A stretch of 64,000 nucleotides of DNA from Tetracentron sinense (lineage: Eukaryota > Streptophyta > Magnoliopsida > Trochodendrales > Trochodendraceae), in the NCBI GenBank assembly GCA_015143295.1, contig CM026551.1, positions 44,380,034 through 44,444,033 on the forward strand. The letters are read 5' to 3'. The translations under genes and the position numbers were made by a program. Below, in pieces: positions 29,801-41,800 of this stretch (position 1 is the stretch's first letter; the number at the start of each line of letters is the position of its first letter). The notes under the pieces were generated by a model, which worked only from the letters and a program-made list of their open reading frames with translations, searched no databases and was not told the origin of the DNA.

Positions 29801-32800
29801 TTGTTGAAATCAAGACGTCCGTGGGAGTCTTGTCCGTAAAGACGAAAGCTTTGTAAATGTTTGGTCACTACCCGGAAAGTGGACTAAGTCTAGGAAGAAT
29901 TGTTCCCTAGCAAGGTTTGATCTTCACCTGGAAGAAGATTGACGATTGAGAATAAATCGTGGTGAATCCTCTAACGGGTATAGCTTGAGGCGGGGACGTA
30001 GGCGAGTTGCCGAACCTCGTGAACAACATCGTATGTCATTGTGTTTGCATCTCTCTAACTCTTCTCTTTATCTAATCGTTTTGCATTATTGATAGAATTG
30101 CTAAATCTCTAATTCATTTTCTTGTATATAGTTGAAATTCCGCTTAAGGAATTAGGAAGAATTTTAATTTGCCATAGACCATATCCCCCCCCCCCCCCCC
30201 CCCTCTAGGGTCCAAACCTTGGGCAACAGGGTCAGCATTAAACCTAAGGGTTAATGCTAACTAGAGTTAACAGGACACATGGTCCATATGCGTAAAAGGC
30301 GAAGAGTGTCTAGATTGTGCCGTTGGAAATCCCTAGTGATTGGAGAAAATAAGAGTAATCAGTCAATATCAAACTAGACGGTTTTTTAGATTGATTCGAA
30401 GCCCGTATGGTTGTCAAGGCTAGTAACAAGAGAATGGGATCCACTACGAAGTGACATTGCCCCTATTGCCAGTATGACTATTAGTTTTGAATTTGCTTCC
30501 ATCCAAAAAATGATAATTGGATCAAATGGACAAAAAGAAAACATTTCTTCATTGGAATCTTGACGAGAGGGTTACTGGAGAAAATATGGAATATTAAAAA
30601 ATACATTATATTTAGATAATCTTAGATATTTATTTTAAATCTAGTTAGCTAAGATCTTGTTTAGGTCCCTAGTTTGATTTGGTTTCTAATTTTCTACTTT
30701 GTACTCTATTTAAACCCATTGTGTGTTCTGGTTAATTAATTGAAGCTTTCTCCAAATTAACATGGTATCAAAGCCAACGGTTTGATTCTTGTAAAAACCC
30801 TAATAAACTTTCGTCCTTCCAGGCAGTGTCACTGATGCCTGCCATGACTGAATTTTCTTTTGTTTCCTTTCTTTATTCATGTTAAATTTCTCGTGTTCAT
30901 TTAGTTACATCTACTATTTTCTCATCTTTTTGGCATTTCCTCTCATAGCTTCTTCCCATTGAAGTAAAGGTACATGCTCTCTTATGTGTGAAATCAGATG
31001 TATTAGATGGTGGAAGATCTGTTGCAGCTGTCTGTTATCTCATTGCTGCAATCCACTGAGTGAAGATCCAGTGGACCCACAACTGCCTCATCTGGATGTT
31101 ACCGCCGAAAGCTGCTGAAGGCCCAGAAGTTGTCCTCAAGACCTCATCACTGTTGTTGCTAACCCTTTTACTATTGTTGGTGTAAGCTCTTCCATGTTGT
31201 AGTCACTGTCTTTGACATGCAAAGCTATGCGAAACCGCCATTAATCCCTACCATTTGTAGCCACCAGAACTATCTCCACTCATTAGCTTTGTTCCTAGAA
31301 CGGATGAAGAAAAAATTAGGGTTTATCACACTTTCGTTTAGCCCAGCCGCCCAAGTGGCCCTCTGTTTTATAGAATCATTGAGGTCACATATGGTTGCCT
31401 CGAAAGGCTATTCCTTGGCCTATTGAGGCCACATATGTTTGCCCTAAAGGCTATTTTTTGGCTCATTAAGGCCACTTATGTTTGGCCCATAGTTGCCAGG
31501 AAGCTATGTACAAGGTGGGAAGCTTGTTTCCCAAACTCGCTTCCTACTTTCCTCAAACAGACTCTCTTCTTAGGAAGCTCGCTTCCATCACGTCTCATCT
31601 AGTAGTTAAAGGGAGCTATATGTGTGAAGTGATGTGATAGACCACAATCTATAGCCTAGGGGTAGACTCTAAGCAAGTATTGTCGGTTTAAAACCTAAGA
31701 CACCTACTTTTCTACAAAAATCTCATGTAAGATAAAATCAAAGGTATAACTACCCATAAATAACATAATGGGAATGAGGAACCTATATCTCATTTCTCGC
31801 TTCTCGTTTCCTAACGTTTTTTGAGTCTCGCTTCCTGCTTCTTGCTTTCGCTTTGCTTCTCGTTTTCGCTTCTCACTCTGGTAACTATGGTTTGGCCCAA
31901 GAGGCATATGTTTTGTTGGCCCGCAATGCCCTTATTTTTTTGCCAAAGAGACTCGAATCTTGGCCTATAGAAGCTCAAGCCGTTGCCCTCTAAGGCTCAT
32001 GTATAGACGGTTCTCTTCCATTCAACCAAATGTGGTGGCAAATTAGCAAATGTCTTCAACGTTATATCAATCAGTAACATCTCATGACAGTGCCTTACGA
32101 CGTTGAGCTCACAAAGATTGTTCAATCCTCATGATCTTGAAGGGGAATGTTGGAGAAAATAAGAAGTATTACGGTGTATAGAGATATTTAGTTAGGATGT
32201 GAAGAGACACACACACATATATATATATATGTTAATTAAAGATTCAATAATCTTATATATATTTATTTTGAATATGATTAGATTAGACCTAGTATAAATT
32301 CCTTATCTGATTGGGCTTTTGTTGTTTCTATCTTTGGACTTATCTTGTAATCTATGTAAATCCAATTTGGGATCTAGTTAATTAATTAAAGCTTTCTTCA
32401 AGTTATTACAAGGGTCTACATATCGCCGCTGCTCTTTGTGGAGACATATATCAAACGGTGAACGAAATCTTGTTGGTCATATTCACATGTTCTATATGTA
32501 AGCCCCCAATTTTTACACCTCATCTTAACCATGGTTAATAGCCTTAACCATGGTTAACCTGCCCTTAGCCCTAGGTCCAGCCCTAGACTCTATTCTCACC
32601 CTAGGTTCCACCCTAGGCCTAACCCTAGTTAAAACCCTAAACCTAGCCCTAGCCTAGACCTAGCCCTAGAACCTAACCCTAATCCTTAACTCCGCTTAAA
32701 CCAAGCCTTAGGTCCAGCCCTAGACTCAACCCTACTAGCCCTAGCCTACCCTACCCCTAGCCTTAGCCGAACCCTAATTAAACCCTTTAGCTTGACCCAT

Positions 32801-35800
32801 GGGCCCAAGGCCCAATTCTAGACCCAAAGGACAAAAACCAAAGCCAGACCACCCTGTGGGCCTAAGCATGGGCCTATAAACCTTGGTTGACCGTTGGTGG
32901 GGCCCTCAATCCAAAATTTGAAAATTTCTGAAATGTCACTAATAACATTACCGACATTTCCCATTTTGGCAAAAGCTACAGCCAGACCAAAAGCAAGTGG
33001 TTTGGGCCTGTCTGAGCAAAAAATCCAGAATGGCGATAATCCCTTTAACGCCATTACCATTTCCTTCTTCTAGGGGAATGGAATTACTGTCATTCCAGGA
33101 GAATGCGCAAAACTGGTCCGGCACCTCCCCTGGACCACCTATTGCGCCTTCCCTTGTGTCCTCCACCCCATTTTAGAATTCCTAAACTACCCCAGGTCTT
33201 CCCTAGCCTATAAATACAAACTGTCCCATCGAGTTAAACCCATGCCAAAATAATGTGTAGGAAAGCTCTATAGAAAACCTTAGGAAAAGCTCCACTCTCA
33301 CCTCAAATCTGAAGACCAAATCCTTAGCAGTAGGATCCCAACCCCTTGCTAAAAAGGCCACTCATACGTGGACGATAGCTCCTCCCATTGCTAAAGCTTG
33401 AACCAAGAAACCAGCAAAGGGTAGGCTCCCCTCTTCTTCTTGTTCCCTCTTTGATTTTGGTTTAAGCCCCTGGTCCAATTCCAGGGGCCTCTGGTAGTTA
33501 ATAACTCCAAGGGCAGTGGCCCCTAGCCTTCCTCCTAGGCAAGGGGACCCTGCCTAGGATATAAAAAAAAAACCCTCCCTCCGTGCCTTGTTGGATCTAG
33601 GGTAGTATTGCTAACCCCATGAGCTTCCCAAGGTCTCTTCAAGTCATAAAGAAGGCCCTAGAAGCAACCTGGCCTTTGTCCAAGCGGAGAACCCGTTTTT
33701 TGGGAAAATACCAGAATAGCGTTAAACTCAGTACCGCCATGCTGGACCTTCTCCATTTTAGTGGCTCCAGGCCTCATATGGTGGGCCCCTAATCCATTGC
33801 AGGGCCTGGTCCAGGTCCCCAAGGCCTCCCTTAATCACCCATGACCTCTGTATGCTTACCAAACCAGCTTAACCACGATTAAAATGCCTCAAAAGCAAAA
33901 CTGCCCAGAATGTCAGTAAACAGTTTACCGACATTCTGGATTTTCTGGTTTTCCTGAAAATGACCACTGTGGGCACAATCCAGACCAGGCCCATGACCTA
34001 TGCTAGGTCCCCTTAAAGCTCCCAAGGGTCCAAGGACCCTCTGAGCACCTCCCCTCACCCTAACCACGGCTGCAAAGCCACTGTTCCTGAAAATCAAGTA
34101 ATGGCAGCAATTATTTTACCGCTATTCCCAATCTGTGTGAGATGGGAATTGGCGGTACAATAATTACCGCCAATCCCAATTTCATTAGGACAGGGGCCTT
34201 GCACAAGGCCTAGACTTGATAGGGGCCATTCTAGGCCATGCCATGCCATCTGCACCCACCTCCTACCTGACCAGATCCTTAACTAGGGTTAAATTTAACT
34301 CCGGTTAGTTTTTAACCCTAGTTAGACTATTCTAACTTGGGAAAATTCCTAAAAATTTGAAAAATGCTAAGAGACCAAAAAATCTGATCTTGGCCCTTCT
34401 AACCATGGTTAACTCCACCTTAACTGCGGTTACCCAACTTAGACCATGGTTAAACCCATCCCCTAACCTCCGAGCTAAGACCTTAGCCTCCAGGCTAAAC
34501 CATAGCCACTTCGGTGCACTTGACCACCTCGGTCAACAAGCCTTAGTCTCCAGACTACGCCCTAGTCACCCCGGTGCACACACACACTCCCCTTAACCCC
34601 AGCACGGGTCCATGTGCCAGAACTACGCTCGGTCTGATCTCACCCCGGTGAGTACATAGGCAACCTAACACGGGTTTGACCCTAATCTAGGATTTTTCCC
34701 TTTCTTGGATTAGCATCACTCTGAATACTTAGGCATTTTAATTAACTTTAAACTTAACTTGGCTTATACCTAGGGAGTAGATAACCGTCTTAGACGGGGG
34801 ACCCAGGGTGCCTAACACCTTCCCCGAGACTTGATTGAACCACTTACCCTAACTCTAATCGAGACCATCGGCCTTGATCTAAACCCAAGACCTATCCCCC
34901 AAAATGAATAGGTGGCGACTCTCAGTCAAACCAGTGAGTAAAATCCACGCTCACGCTGTAATTAAAACAAGCTCCTTGTATTTGAACCACCATTTGTTGG
35001 ACAAGATTCTACAACATTCTTATGATCACTCTCCGTTTCTCAACAAAATAGATACATGTTTAAGCATATTATCACTATATATGAATAGCATCACTTACCA
35101 ATATTGGTCGTCTAATAAAATTTTCCTTTTATGCGTCTATCACATAGCATTGCAGAAGCACGTCACCACTTTAGCCATCCCGCCCTATTTCTATGGGCAA
35201 CATCCTCCTTAATCTCCCTAGTCTTATGCATAATTGAGTAGTGATACTACAACTGGTCACTTTTTGGGTATCTCATGGTCATCAATCTTAACATGAATAG
35301 AGTTAAGGCGAAAGTAAAGATTGATGAGCACGAGATACCCCAAAGTGAAGAGTTCAGAATCTCGGCTCAGTTATTCACAAGGATGAAGAGATCGACGAAG
35401 ATTTTGCCGATAGGATTAAAGTAGGGTGGCTAAAATGAAGATGTGCTTTCGGAAATCTATGTGATAGACACATTTCAATCAAACTAAACGGAAAGATTTA
35501 TAAGACAACGATATTATTAGTTATGCTTTATGGAGAAAAATGATGGGCAACCAAGAAGCAACATATTCATAGAATTAGTGTAGCCAAGATGAGAATGTTG
35601 AGATGGATAAGTGGAAAGACTATGCAAAATAAGATCGGAAATGAGTGTATTCGAGAGAATCTTGGAGTAGCCCCAATAGGTGATCGAAGAAGAGAAAGTC
35701 AATTAAGATGGTTCAGCATGTTCAATAAAGACATTGATGGCACCCCTAAGGATTGAGTTGGTGCAGCTTGAAGGCTCTAGAAGGGCAAGTGGAAGGCCAA

Positions 35801-38800
35801 AAATGACATGGACGGAGATAGTACAAAATGATTTGATAGAAGACGATTTGATGACTTTTAATAGTGGATTGAAGAAAATGAATTCATGTTACTGATCTCA
35901 ACTACTTGAAATAATGCACTTATGATGATCATCATGAAGTGGTGATGGTAATATGTTACTACACAATAACTTTCCTAAATCATCCTTCCACGTGAAAGAC
36001 CTACCCTGACTTATAAGGAAGTATATTTGTTATCACATGGCAGAACTTTGTCATACGAAATACATTGAATTTCATTGACTTAAGTCTAGTAACCAAGTAC
36101 AAAATCACCAACACTCTGATGCAGCTTAATTTCAAAGAATCAAAGGATATGTGGACCTATTCATGATCCCACTTTCTATTGTTGCCTAGTTGAGTCTCAT
36201 TAATCTAACTATAATGCGAGCGGATATATTATCACAATTTTTGGTATCTTCAGGGTATAGTACGCATTGATTAAACTTCCACTCGAGTTCCTCCTCGCAG
36301 TTGTGGCTATGCAGTGGATAGGATGTACTCATACTCGTCTATCTACCACCAAGATGGTGCATCTTTTTGGTCACTCTTTCATATCTTGGAAGTGCAAAAA
36401 GAATGTTACTGAGGCCAAATATCGCTCTATGTGCTCTGCAAAATATAAAGCTGCACAGCTCTGCAGCCTACTCAAAGGTCTCAAGTCTGTCTTGAATCTT
36501 GAATCCATTCTATTCTCATGCTGACAAATCAGAGCAATCTATCACCTATTCACCTCAGATCCAGTATTTATGGACTGCACCAGACACATTGAGGTGCACT
36601 GTCTTTTCATTCAAGACATTTTCCTGAAGCTGCCATAACATTACCGCGTGTAGCCTTTGAATGCAGACATCTTCATTACATCCATGACATTTGGATGACA
36701 AAACATACTGGCAAATTGATGCTAGGTGATCCACTGCATCAATTGGGGAGGGGAGGGGGAGTGTAAACAGCATCCACAAGTAACATATAGAGTGCTGCAC
36801 GAGCCATTCCTCCATGTCGTAAGAATAATATTCCCTTGTATCGTTACAGTATTCACCTAAAACCTTGTTTTAAATTCCTAAACTAGCACAATTTTAACTC
36901 TATATTATACCCATTTTGGATATCAATATGACCATAAAATTCACCAACGCTCTCTATGTTGAAATTTGGTTTTCATATCCCCTCTTCTATTTTCTTTCAA
37001 TATGACCATAATATTCACCAACACTCTTAAGTTGAAACTTTGTTTTCGTATCCCCTCTTTCATTTCTTTCCCATGTACATATGTACATGTATTGCATCAA
37101 ATCTATTCCCAATTTACAAAGAAGGGAAATTTATGAGCAAAGAGAAAATAAATTAACAAAATCAGCATGACTGACAGGCAACCATTAACTCATTTTATCA
37201 ATTTCTTAACCATGAGAGATCTTTAAGAGAAAATGAAGAAATTAAGAAAATACAATTATGAATGGTACTACACAAGGCCTCTTTTCAATTATAGATGCTT
37301 AAATTAAAGCATAGGAGATCGACCAAGAATGTCCAATGAAACTGAAGCATGTCAATGTTTGTTTTTCATTTTAGGAAAGCTAAACTTGACTCATGAAAGA
37401 GAATGACAATGTCATGTTTAATGGGTCCCCTTCCAGTTGCTAGTTAGAAGAAATTGTGGGCTCCAAGCCTCCAAACAATCAAACCTTAAATAAAGAAAAG
37501 GGATTATGGAATCAATATATATATACACACACACACATATATAACTCAACATTTACTCAACGAGGTATTAGCAACAACATAACTGACCTGTAAGAGGAGG
37601 TTCAATATAACAGGTCCCACAAACTGGGAAAGATCATTGCCAATCTACAAATTGAGCAAAGGAATAATCATTATGCCAAATAATAAATTTATCAAGCAGG
37701 GAAGTGAACAATTTTATCTATGCAACAGTTGAAATTTGCCTTGTTCATTGAAAATCCTTTCCTGCTACATGGGAATAAGCATAACTTAAGATGTCCAAAA
37801 CAAAATTAAGAAACCATATTTAGGCTGGACAGAAGCTTCACTTACTACGAACGTTCATACACTTGGCTAGCAAGCAAGAAAGAAAATTGCATAATTTTTG
37901 TAACATTACATTCCACAATAAACATTCACCTGACCAAACATCTCCAAGGTAGATTCAAATTGTCAAAGAACTTTATTTTCAGAAAACTATTGTAAGTTAG
38001 ATCCATACTGATAAACATGCAGCAGGAGATGTTGTAAGCCAAAAGCCAATCAAATGATTCAAACTATCCAAACTACACACTTCCAATTCTAGATCACAAC
38101 TACATTTTCTTAAATGACACCAGTACGAAATGGCCAATGAAAATGACACAACTCTGTACCATTAAAATGGTGGCTTGATATTTGACCAATGACATCTCCT
38201 AGGTGGAGCTCACTGAGTGGTTGCATCCCCCTGCCTGTATGCCACATGTACAAGAATGACAATTGTGGACCATTCATAGGGTGTGCCTGATGGAAACCCC
38301 AGAAATCCCATCAAGAAAATGCAGATGTGATAGTTGCACCAAGCAACTTGTCACAAAAACTGCATACACATGGATCTTGTGATTTTAATTCAATGAGATG
38401 GACGAATTTTAAACCAGAATAACATCCAAAGAAAATGTCAGAAGGATGAGCTCATTACCTTGAAGATGCCTCCCCACCAAAACCTACAGACAACATTAGA
38501 AGAAAGTGAAAGTTCAGATAAGATGCACGCATATAAAATGACATAATAGAAACATTTTTACATAGATAAACATTTATTCTGGAAGCTTCATCAATCTTCC
38601 CACACCAGAATGGAAAAAATGAACCGTAAAAACCATTACAAAGTATCATTCCATACCTTCCTCCCAGGCTACGATTTAATGCTCGCAACAGCCATGGCTT
38701 AGACCTTTGAGATTCTTCAAGCCAGCAACTCTGGAACCTACAAGTAGACACCACTATAACTGTGTTACAACTGTGATATACTTGAATTCACAGAGGAACT

Positions 38801-41800
38801 AATGTAAAGGGCAAAAACATGGTGCACACTTGCTATTCAGTGTCTCAGTCTGATCCCATGTATCTAATTTCCAGACATCCTTCTCAGTAATGGGTCTTTT
38901 GTAGCCTTGCTGCATGAGAGGAGTCATCCATCCAAAAAATATATCTACAAGGACAGTGCACCAAAACATCAGTTAATGCAAAGCAGCTCGATCATACATA
39001 TATTTATCTAATGTCATCATCAGGAAGACTGTGAGGATGGGCTTCATGTCGCGTACATGTGGCACACATGCAGCATTGTGGGACCCACCAATGGGCCACA
39101 CTTTGGTCATCTTTGACCAAAAAAAAAAGGACAGACCTGAGGGAATGACCGTATCAAGAAAAGTTTGAAACTGGACTAGTAAGGTATTAGAGAATGCATA
39201 CTTATGATCATCCAATTGGATAGGCTTTTAGGACAGAGATACCTGGATGAAATACATCAAATGGTGGGTCTCAACTCTCAACACCTTGTGTATGAAGAGT
39301 ATGGGTTTTTCATTAACAAACAGTCATAGTCCAGCTGACAGGAAGTTCAGATTTTCTAGTTTTGCAGAAAAATGATGAAAATCTTGCTCAGAAAAAGAAT
39401 ATCCTTAGGAATATTTGAGATCAAAGACATAAGACCTATTAATTACTTACTAGAAAATATGTTGACATGCCTCTCAGGACATATTTCCTCTCCTCCAGGA
39501 AGTTCTTCATACTCTGTGTTGTCCTCGGCCCGGATTGAGGTGTAACCCGGATAAGGCTCCAAATTAGGAATGTAAACCAGCATGAAAATTCCAAACAAAA
39601 CCTACATCGGGTAGTGTCCACATTCAATATTTACTTAACATGTTTTGGAATGAAAATAAAGATAAAATCCAAGGTTTAAATTCTCGGCCAACAGGTGCAT
39701 CTCAGCTGAACTGATCCTGGTCCAGTTCTCGGGCAAGAGTGCAAGACAGCCATATCGGTTTGGTGTGGCAACTAATTCAACATAAACTTTACAGTATTAC
39801 AAGAAGTCTTGGCCACCTTTATCACAGTATTGGCCCTGCCCAAGTTGGATCTCGAGACCATAGTTACCAAGTTGGGGTTCAGGAATTATTCGTCTAGGGA
39901 AAAGTTTGGAAAAATTCAGGAAATTTTGAAAATACATCGGGAAAATGTCGAGCAAAATATGAAAAAAATACAAGATAAGATTACTGATTATGAACATTAT
40001 AAACAAATTTATTTCATATATTAGATTTTTATTCAGACCTTTTTCAAAAAGTCGTTAATTCACAAAATTTGCGGCATTTTGAAAAAGCCGCTATTCTTTC
40101 CAAAAATCGTGAATTAATCGTTCGATGAAAAAGTCGGGTATTTTTAGGGATTTTTTGAAAAAAAAGAGAACTTTGTAAATATGCTCAAGACCAAGTAACA
40201 AGTTACCACATGGAAAACAATCAGATGTAGGACAAAAAATTGATAAAAGATATTATAAACCTCATAACCTTGCAAAGTCAAAAGGAATATAAAAGGAGCA
40301 AACCTGGCAGAAAACTTCACTGATGTACAAATACAGTACAGATCTGCATTGACAAATTATAAGTGTGAGTATATATTGCCCTTCCACATCTATAAACAGG
40401 TATCCTACTCCAAAACTCCTTTTTGTCAATGCCACGTGATTTTTTATGGTTTGTTCTAGATAAGGAGATTCCAGATATTACAAATCTTAAGACTGCCAAT
40501 TTCATCATGGCATATAATATAATATATATATATATATATACACACTTGTAAGAAGTTGATGCAGATTGGAGGGTACGTACTACTCTCAAGGAACCACAAA
40601 AACAAAGATAACATAATGGGAGAAAAGTGGGAAATATAAATCATTGCAGAAAGTTCAGTGATGCCATAATGACACCATAACGGATTCAAACTCTAAAGTG
40701 AGCCCCACTATTTGGTTATGACTTGAGTTGGACCAGTCCCTTCAAGACTTCAAGCATGGTAATAAAACCAGTGTAGCAAGAAGTCGCCTGAGCATCGCCG
40801 AGGCGGTCACCTACTCAATTTTGGACTGTCATCGCCTAGGCGCCTCTTTGGGCCGGCAAAACTCACCTAGACCCCCTAATTGTTAGCCTATTTCACAGTT
40901 TTACACCTTATTTACATATATATATCATTTAAGCACATGATTACGTTCATTTACTTAAGAAATTTATATGTAAATAAGGTTATACCCTCAATTTGAATTC
41001 AATAAAAATTATCTTAGATCCAAATTTCTGAAGAATAAAAAGTCAAATTTTCAATTCAAGAACAAAATCCATTTTTTAGGGATTAGGTCAAAATTTCAAC
41101 TTGTAAATGCTAACTTGCTAAGGTATTTTTCAAATCTTAAAATTTCATAAATTCTACTATATCAAAACATTACTAAAACCTACAAGTCCAATAAAAAAGG
41201 TCTCATATTTTAGTCTTCACAAAAAAAAATTCATCTACAGGGTCAAAAAGTCAACTAACAATTTAGCAGAAAAAGACTTACATTCAAACTTTACAACATT
41301 AAATGTTAATTTGCCTAGATTACTATCAATCCTAGGAGGTTTGAATTTTTATGTGTATATATTAATATTCATATATGTATATTTTAAATATATATATATA
41401 TATATGTAATTATTATTTTTATCGCTTAGGAGTCACCTAGGCAGCGCCTCGCCTAGCCAGGCTTAATTGCCCAGGCATCGCGTAAACGCCTTGACAACAC
41501 TGGATAAATCTTACCAAAATTGTTATGTAATGGTGTTACATAACAGTCTTGGTAGGGTCCAAGCCGTAAAACTCCAAAGAATGTAGGAACCGGCCATTTT
41601 GCGTTCATTGCGTTACTTGTTAATGTATATATGTTTTACACCTCTATTTTTTTTTTATGGATAACGAGAAAATTTTTAAAAAGAGGAAAGAATATACAAA
41701 CGATGCAAGAAACATCGCCCAGAGAGAAACAAAAAAGTCAAGCTAAGATGCTTGACCAGCTATACAGAAAAGCAGTCCAATGGACCTTCTAAGGCTTTAC

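Larger units (their letters stand above)
24174..30228 (+). mobile_element. Solo LTR (probable Copia) carrying two nested elements
   Basis: Starts TGTTAGCCTTTAAG and ends 'ccttgggcaaca', with an exact 5-bp target duplication GGGTC at 24169-24173 and 30229-30233. Without the nested LTR at 24243-28887 it is about 1.4 kb. A TATAAATA box at 29581-29588 marks a likely promoter, and a poly-C run lies near the right end. CGTCGACGAG-type palindromes occur around 29375-29500. The same family gives the LTR tail at 1-228. The family call is by LTR style, so it is less sure than the boundaries. Confidence 0.85.
18803..37587 (-). other. Intron 7 of the ABCC gene, 18.8 kb, transposon nest
   Basis: Bounded by the exon 7 donor CAG|GTCAGT at 37587 and the exon 8 acceptor at 18803. 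Most of the length is accounted for by elements listed separately: Copia copy 2, a solo LTR with two nested elements, a small non-autonomous LTR element, a Gypsy-style LTR, an RTE LINE tail and a Copia relic. Stretches such as 23593-24168 and 36850-37587 show nothing I can name. Confidence 0.9.

Noticed and set aside
38150-38420. Possible SINE (GTGGACC/CCCACC-rich patches, also near 15360 and 39040)
   Set aside because: No A/B box pair, tail or target duplication could be placed; the likeness between patches is limited to short words.
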